Of a stretch of 9,841 nt of DNA, positions 7,667 through 9,841 are shown piece after piece. The stretch's first letter is position 1, and the number at the start of each line of letters is the position of its first letter. Source of the stretch: Chitinophagales bacterium (GTDB taxonomy: Bacteria > Bacteroidota > Bacteroidia > Chitinophagales > JADIYW01); the NCBI GenBank assembly GCA_020848315.1, contig JADLAH010000158.1, positions 1-9,841 of the forward strand. Direction: 5' to 3'. Made by a program: the position numbers and the translations under genes. The notes under the pieces are model-generated. The model saw nothing but the letters and a program-made list of their open reading frames with translations. It did not search any database and was not told where the DNA came from.

Positions 7667-7840
7667 TTAATCGTTAGTATCTTTTTCTAAAGGGATATTT
7701 TTCATGTGGTCAATAAATCCTGCATCCGTACGCCACACCCATAATGCTACTAACATAAAGAAGGCTACGAACAGAATGAGGGAAGTAAGCGGGAAAACAC
7801 TAACTCCTGTTATGGTTTCCAGATAATTGATAAACTTCAT
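7667..7840 (-). CDS. ccoQ: CcoQ/FixQ, small cbb3 oxidase subunit
   Basis: This small gene encodes 57 residues, beginning MKFINYLETITGVSVFP and ending NIPLEKDTND. CcoQ is a single-helix subunit that stabilises the cbb3 complex. The visible features are a short polar start, one membrane helix of about residues 17-36, two Trp at the helix end (WVW), and a short charged tail with the IPLE element that I recall from Bacteroidota CcoQ proteins. It sits where ccoQ is expected, between ccoO and ccoP, 10 bp before ccoP. Its ATG is preceded by an A/T-rich leader and, 18 bases further up, by a strong hairpin. The codons were read by hand: ATG at 7840-7838, TAA at 7669-7667, with no internal stop. Confidence 0.88.
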   Translation of the reverse strand: MKFINYLETITGVSVFPLTSLILFVAFFMLVALWVWRTDAGFIDHMKNIPLEKDTND

Positions 7841-7858
7841 TGTTTAGAATTTTAGTTG

Positions 7859-7894
7859 TCCTGTTGCAGCAGACCAGAGTCTGGTGCAACAGGA
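7859..7894 (-). other. intercistronic hairpin between ccoO and ccoQ
   Basis: A near-perfect inverted repeat fills more than half of the 62-bp gap. The outer arms, CCTGTTGCA (7860-7868) and TGCAACAGG (7885-7893), pair over 9 bp, extended by one T-A pair at the base. One mismatch follows, then a 5-bp inner stem (CAGAC/GTCTG) closed by a four-base loop. In the direction of the operon it begins 8 bases after the ccoO stop and ends 18 bases before the ccoQ start. No T-run follows on the minus strand, so a complete intrinsic terminator is unlikely. An mRNA processing, stability or attenuation element is more plausible. The structure is seen directly; the role is inferred. Confidence 0.75.
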
Positions 7895-7902
7895 TGATAT
7901 TG

Positions 7903-8673
7903 TTATTTATTTTCCACTTTAATATCCTTACCCAATCTTTGCAGGTAGGCAATCAGCGCGATAATTTCTTTTTTATGGCTGATGGTGATCTTATCTGCTT
8001 TCAGGCCTTGCGCAATTTTTTCTGCCTGTGCTGTAAGGTCGTCATTCGCTTTCGCTTCATAACCCTCAGCATAAGGCACACCCAGTTTGCGCATCGCATG
8101 TATTTTTGATTTTGTAGTACCCAGATCCAATTCTCTTTCAAACAACCAAGGATATCTTGGCATCACAGAGCCCGGTGCCATGGAAGTCGGATCCAGCATG
8201 TGATTAAAATGCCAGCTATCCGGATATTTACCACCGATTCTAGCCAAATCCGGACCGGTGCGTTTACTTCCCCACTGATGCGGGTGATCGTATACAGATT
8301 CACCGGCTTTGGAATACTCGCCATAGCGCATTACTTCGTAACGGAATGGACGAATCATTTGTGAGTGACAGGTATAGCAACCTTCACGTACATAAATATC
8401 TCTTCCCTGCAATTCCAGCGGCGTGTAAGGTTTTACACTGCTGATAGTCGGAATATTAGATTTCACGAGGAAAGTCGGGATTAATTCGAAGATACCACCC
8501 AATGCAACCACAAATAAACTGGCTACCAACAACATCATCGGTTTGCGTTCAATCACACTATGCCAGAATCTTTTGCCGGTTGGCGTATATTGCTTAGGCA
8601 ATGCCGCTGCTTCGGCTTCTTCGCTTTCTATGAATTTGCCCTGTTTAGCTGTTTTAATCAGATTGTATACCAT
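7903..8673 (-). CDS. ccoO: CcoO, cbb3-type oxidase monoheme cytochrome c subunit (split from CcoN by one TGA)
   Basis: CcoO is the membrane-anchored monoheme cytochrome c subunit that passes electrons to the CcoN hemes. The ORF from the ATG has 256 residues. The CcoO domain proper starts near residue 36, with HSVIERKPMMLL and a membrane helix at about 46-68. Heme c binding is at EGCYTCHSQMIRPF (Cys99, Cys102, His103), and the probable axial Met is Met171 in GSVMPRYPW. The first 35 residues are not typical of CcoO: MVYNLIKTAKQGKF matches the end of CcoN's last helix, and the rest looks like an inter-domain linker. The ATG lies in the same frame as ccoN, with only CTG between it and the ccoN TGA. 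It may be made by reinitiation or be part of an interrupted CcoNO fusion. The 62-bp gap to ccoQ holds a hairpin. Confidence 0.93.
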   Translation of the reverse strand: MVYNLIKTAKQGKFIESEEAEAAALPKQYTPTGKRFWHSVIERKPMMLLVASLFVVALGGIFELIPTFLVKSNIPTISSVKPYTPLELQGRDIYVREGCYTCHSQMIRPFRYEVMRYGEYSKAGESVYDHPHQWGSKRTGPDLARIGGKYPDSWHFNHMLDPTSMAPGSVMPRYPWLFERELDLGTTKSKIHAMRKLGVPYAEGYEAKANDDLTAQAEKIAQGLKADKITISHKKEIIALIAYLQRLGKDIKVENK

Positions 8674-8679
8674 CAGTCA
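8674..8679 (-). other. in-frame TGA CTG junction separating ccoN from ccoO
   Basis: On the minus strand the junction reads GTA TGA CTG ATG GTA in a single continuous frame. Translation before it ends YLVGV and continues after it as LMVYNL. CcoN proteins usually have YLxGxLxMxYN here, inside the last helix, so the TGA takes the place of a hydrophobic residue; Leu TTA would be one substitution away. The TGA is followed by C, a context known to terminate weakly in bacteria. TGA is used as a normal stop in queG and the TauE/SafE gene, so a changed genetic code is not supported. Confidence 0.85.
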
Positions 8680-9841
8680 TACACCCACCAGGTAGATAGT
8701 ACCACCTACCGCACGCATGATATAGAACGGCACTGTTGTCTGCACTATATCAATGAACTGATATTGAAGCTGACCTTCCGGTGTGAATGATTTCAACATG
8801 AAATAAGCACGGAATGCTGCCCAATACATTGGAATAGCATACAGGATGATACCTAATGTGCCGATCCAGAAGTGAGCACCCGCCATTTTCTTAGAATAGA
8901 GTTGCGTACCAAATAATCTTGGCATCAGCCAGTACAACATACCAAAGGTGAGGAAGCCATTCCAGCCCAATGCACCAATGTGTACGTGTGCAACTGTCCA
9001 GTCGCTATAGTGAGAAATGGCGTTTACATTTTTCAGGGATAACATTGGTCCTTCAAACGTAGACATACCATAGCAGGTAACGCCCACCACAAAGAATTTC
9101 AGAATAGGGTCTTCTCTCACTTTATCCCATGCACCTCTCAGCGTGAACAAACCATTCAACATACCACCCCAGCTTGGCAGGATAAGCATGATAGAGAAAG
9201 CTGTACCCAAAGATTGCGCCCACTGTGGCAAGGCTGTATACAACAAGTGGTGCGGTCCTGCCCAGATATACAGGAATATGATAGACCAGAAGTGTACAAT
9301 ACTTAAACGGTAAGAATATACAGGGCGATTCGCTGCCTTAGGAACGAAATAGTACATCAACCCCAAATAAGGTGTAGTCAGGAAGAATGCTACCGCATTG
9401 TGCCCGTACCACCATTGTACCAACGCATCCTGCACACCGGCATACCAGGAATAACTTTTCATAAATGACACCGGCAATTCGAATGAGTTAACGATGTGCA
9501 ACATGGCTACCGTCACCCACGACGCGATAAAGAACCAGATGGCCACATATAAGTGTCGTTCGCGTCGGGTGAGCAAAGTCCCCATCATATTGATACCGAA
9601 TACTACCCAAACTAATGTAATAGCAATGTCTATCGGCCATTCCAACTCTGCATATTCCTTACCTGTGGTATAACCTGCAAGCAAGGTTACAGCAGCTGCA
9701 ACGATAATTAACTGCCATCCCCAAAAGTGGATTTTACCCAGCACATCACTGTACATTTTTGTCTTCACCAGACGCGGCAATGCATAGTAAATCGCCGTAA
9801 AAATACCATTGCCCACGAAGGCAAAGATAACGGCATTGGTA
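8677..9841 (-). CDS. ccoN: CcoN, cbb3-type oxidase catalytic subunit I, partial (5' end outside window)
   Basis: CcoN is the heme-copper catalytic subunit that reduces O2 and pumps protons in the cytoplasmic membrane. The frame is open to the right edge, giving 387 codons here; the N-terminus, including the low-spin heme b His expected just before TNAVIFAF, lies outside. Visible key residues, by codon position, are: the CuB His in WWYGHNA (9400-9402), the Tyr of FLYIWAG that cross-links to a CuB ligand, the His pair in AGPHHLLY, the Glu of FEGPM, and the two His of VAHVHIGALGW that bind hemes b3 and b. The last helix, from RAVGGTIYLVGV, is cut by the TGA at 8677-8679, a few residues before the usual family ending MxYN. 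Otherwise the chain shows no damage, so the catalytic core appears intact. CcoN leads the operon as far as seen. Confidence 0.94.
   Translation of the reverse strand, partial: TNAVIFAFVGNGIFTAIYYALPRLVKTKMYSDVLGKIHFWGWQLIIVAAAVTLLAGYTTGKEYAELEWPIDIAITLVWVVFGINMMGTLLTRRERHLYVAIWFFIASWVTVAMLHIVNSFELPVSFMKSYSWYAGVQDALVQWWYGHNAVAFFLTTPYLGLMYYFVPKAANRPVYSYRLSIVHFWSIIFLYIWAGPHHLLYTALPQWAQSLGTAFSIMLILPSWGGMLNGLFTLRGAWDKVREDPILKFFVVGVTCYGMSTFEGPMLSLKNVNAISHYSDWTVAHVHIGALGWNGFLTFGMLYWLMPRLFGTQLYSKKMAGAHFWIGTLGIILYAIPMYWAAFRAYFMLKSFTPEGQLQYQFIDIVQTTVPFYIMRAVGGTIYLVGV

Noticed and set aside
7859..7894. Rho-independent terminator between ccoO and ccoQ
   Set aside because: The stem is strong, but no T-run follows on the minus strand and the next oxidase subunit genes lie directly downstream.
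7840..8109. Plus-strand frame of 89 codons over the ccoO 3' end and the hairpin
   Set aside because: It is Phe- and Cys-rich without a domain and antisense to ccoO; the strong codon constraint is on the other strand.
8677..8679. TGA as a sense codon (Trp or Gly) under a changed genetic code
   Set aside because: TGA ends queG 4 bp before the next ATG and ends the TauE/SafE gene exactly at the convergent junction. The Trp codons I checked are TGG.
9814..9816. GTG at this place as the start of ccoN
   Set aside because: The frame stays open to the window edge and the residues before it, TNAVIFAF, match the conserved CcoN N-terminal region, so this GTG is an internal Val.

Overview
The window looks like a chromosomal segment of a Bacteroidota bacterium, plausibly from the Chitinophagales/Sphingobacteriia side. 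Three things suggest this: the cbb3 oxidase locus order (ccoN, ccoO, ccoQ, ccoP, ccoG, ccoH, TauE/SafE-type protein), a one-heme CcoP with extra membrane segments at its N-terminus, and A/T-rich translation starts mostly without a classical Shine-Dalgarno sequence. The taxonomic call is inference from gene content; no marker gene is present.

Layout. The left part (about 100 to 3928) carries four plus-strand genes with short gaps of 26, 29 and 4 bp: a two-lobed retropepsin-like aspartic protease with a C-terminal PDZ domain, a zinc-free NAD(P)H:quinone oxidoreductase-like MDR protein, epoxyqueuosine reductase QueG, and a lipoprotein with a Tll0287-like (DUF3365) heme domain. The right part (3929 to the window edge) is a minus-strand operon, read right to left: ccoN (5' end outside the window), ccoO, a 57-codon ccoQ, ccoP, ccoG, ccoH and a TauE/SafE (DsbD_2-type) membrane protein. 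The two blocks converge with no base between their stop codons.

How the genes work together. CcoN, O, Q and P form a high-affinity cbb3-type oxygen reductase. CcoG (two 4Fe-4S clusters) and CcoH are assembly factors. The TauE/SafE protein with Cys/His-rich ends is likely a metal or thiol transport partner for copper supply. The genes before ccoN (the rest of CcoN, probably ccoS and the copper ATPase ccoI) would lie beyond the right edge.

Main point of interest. CcoN and CcoO are in the same reading frame and separated by one TGA codon, followed by CTG and ATG. The stop falls in the middle of CcoN's last transmembrane helix, and the rest of that helix plus a linker forms the start of the CcoO frame. 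This is what a CcoNO fusion gene, as found in many Bacteroidota, would look like after a single-base interruption; it may be a sequencing error, a recent split with reinitiation, or a readthrough site. Other points are an intercistronic hairpin between ccoO and ccoQ and a repeated signal-like/membrane unit in CcoP. I see no mobile element, CRISPR array, tRNA or rRNA, and nothing that is clearly a wholly new system.
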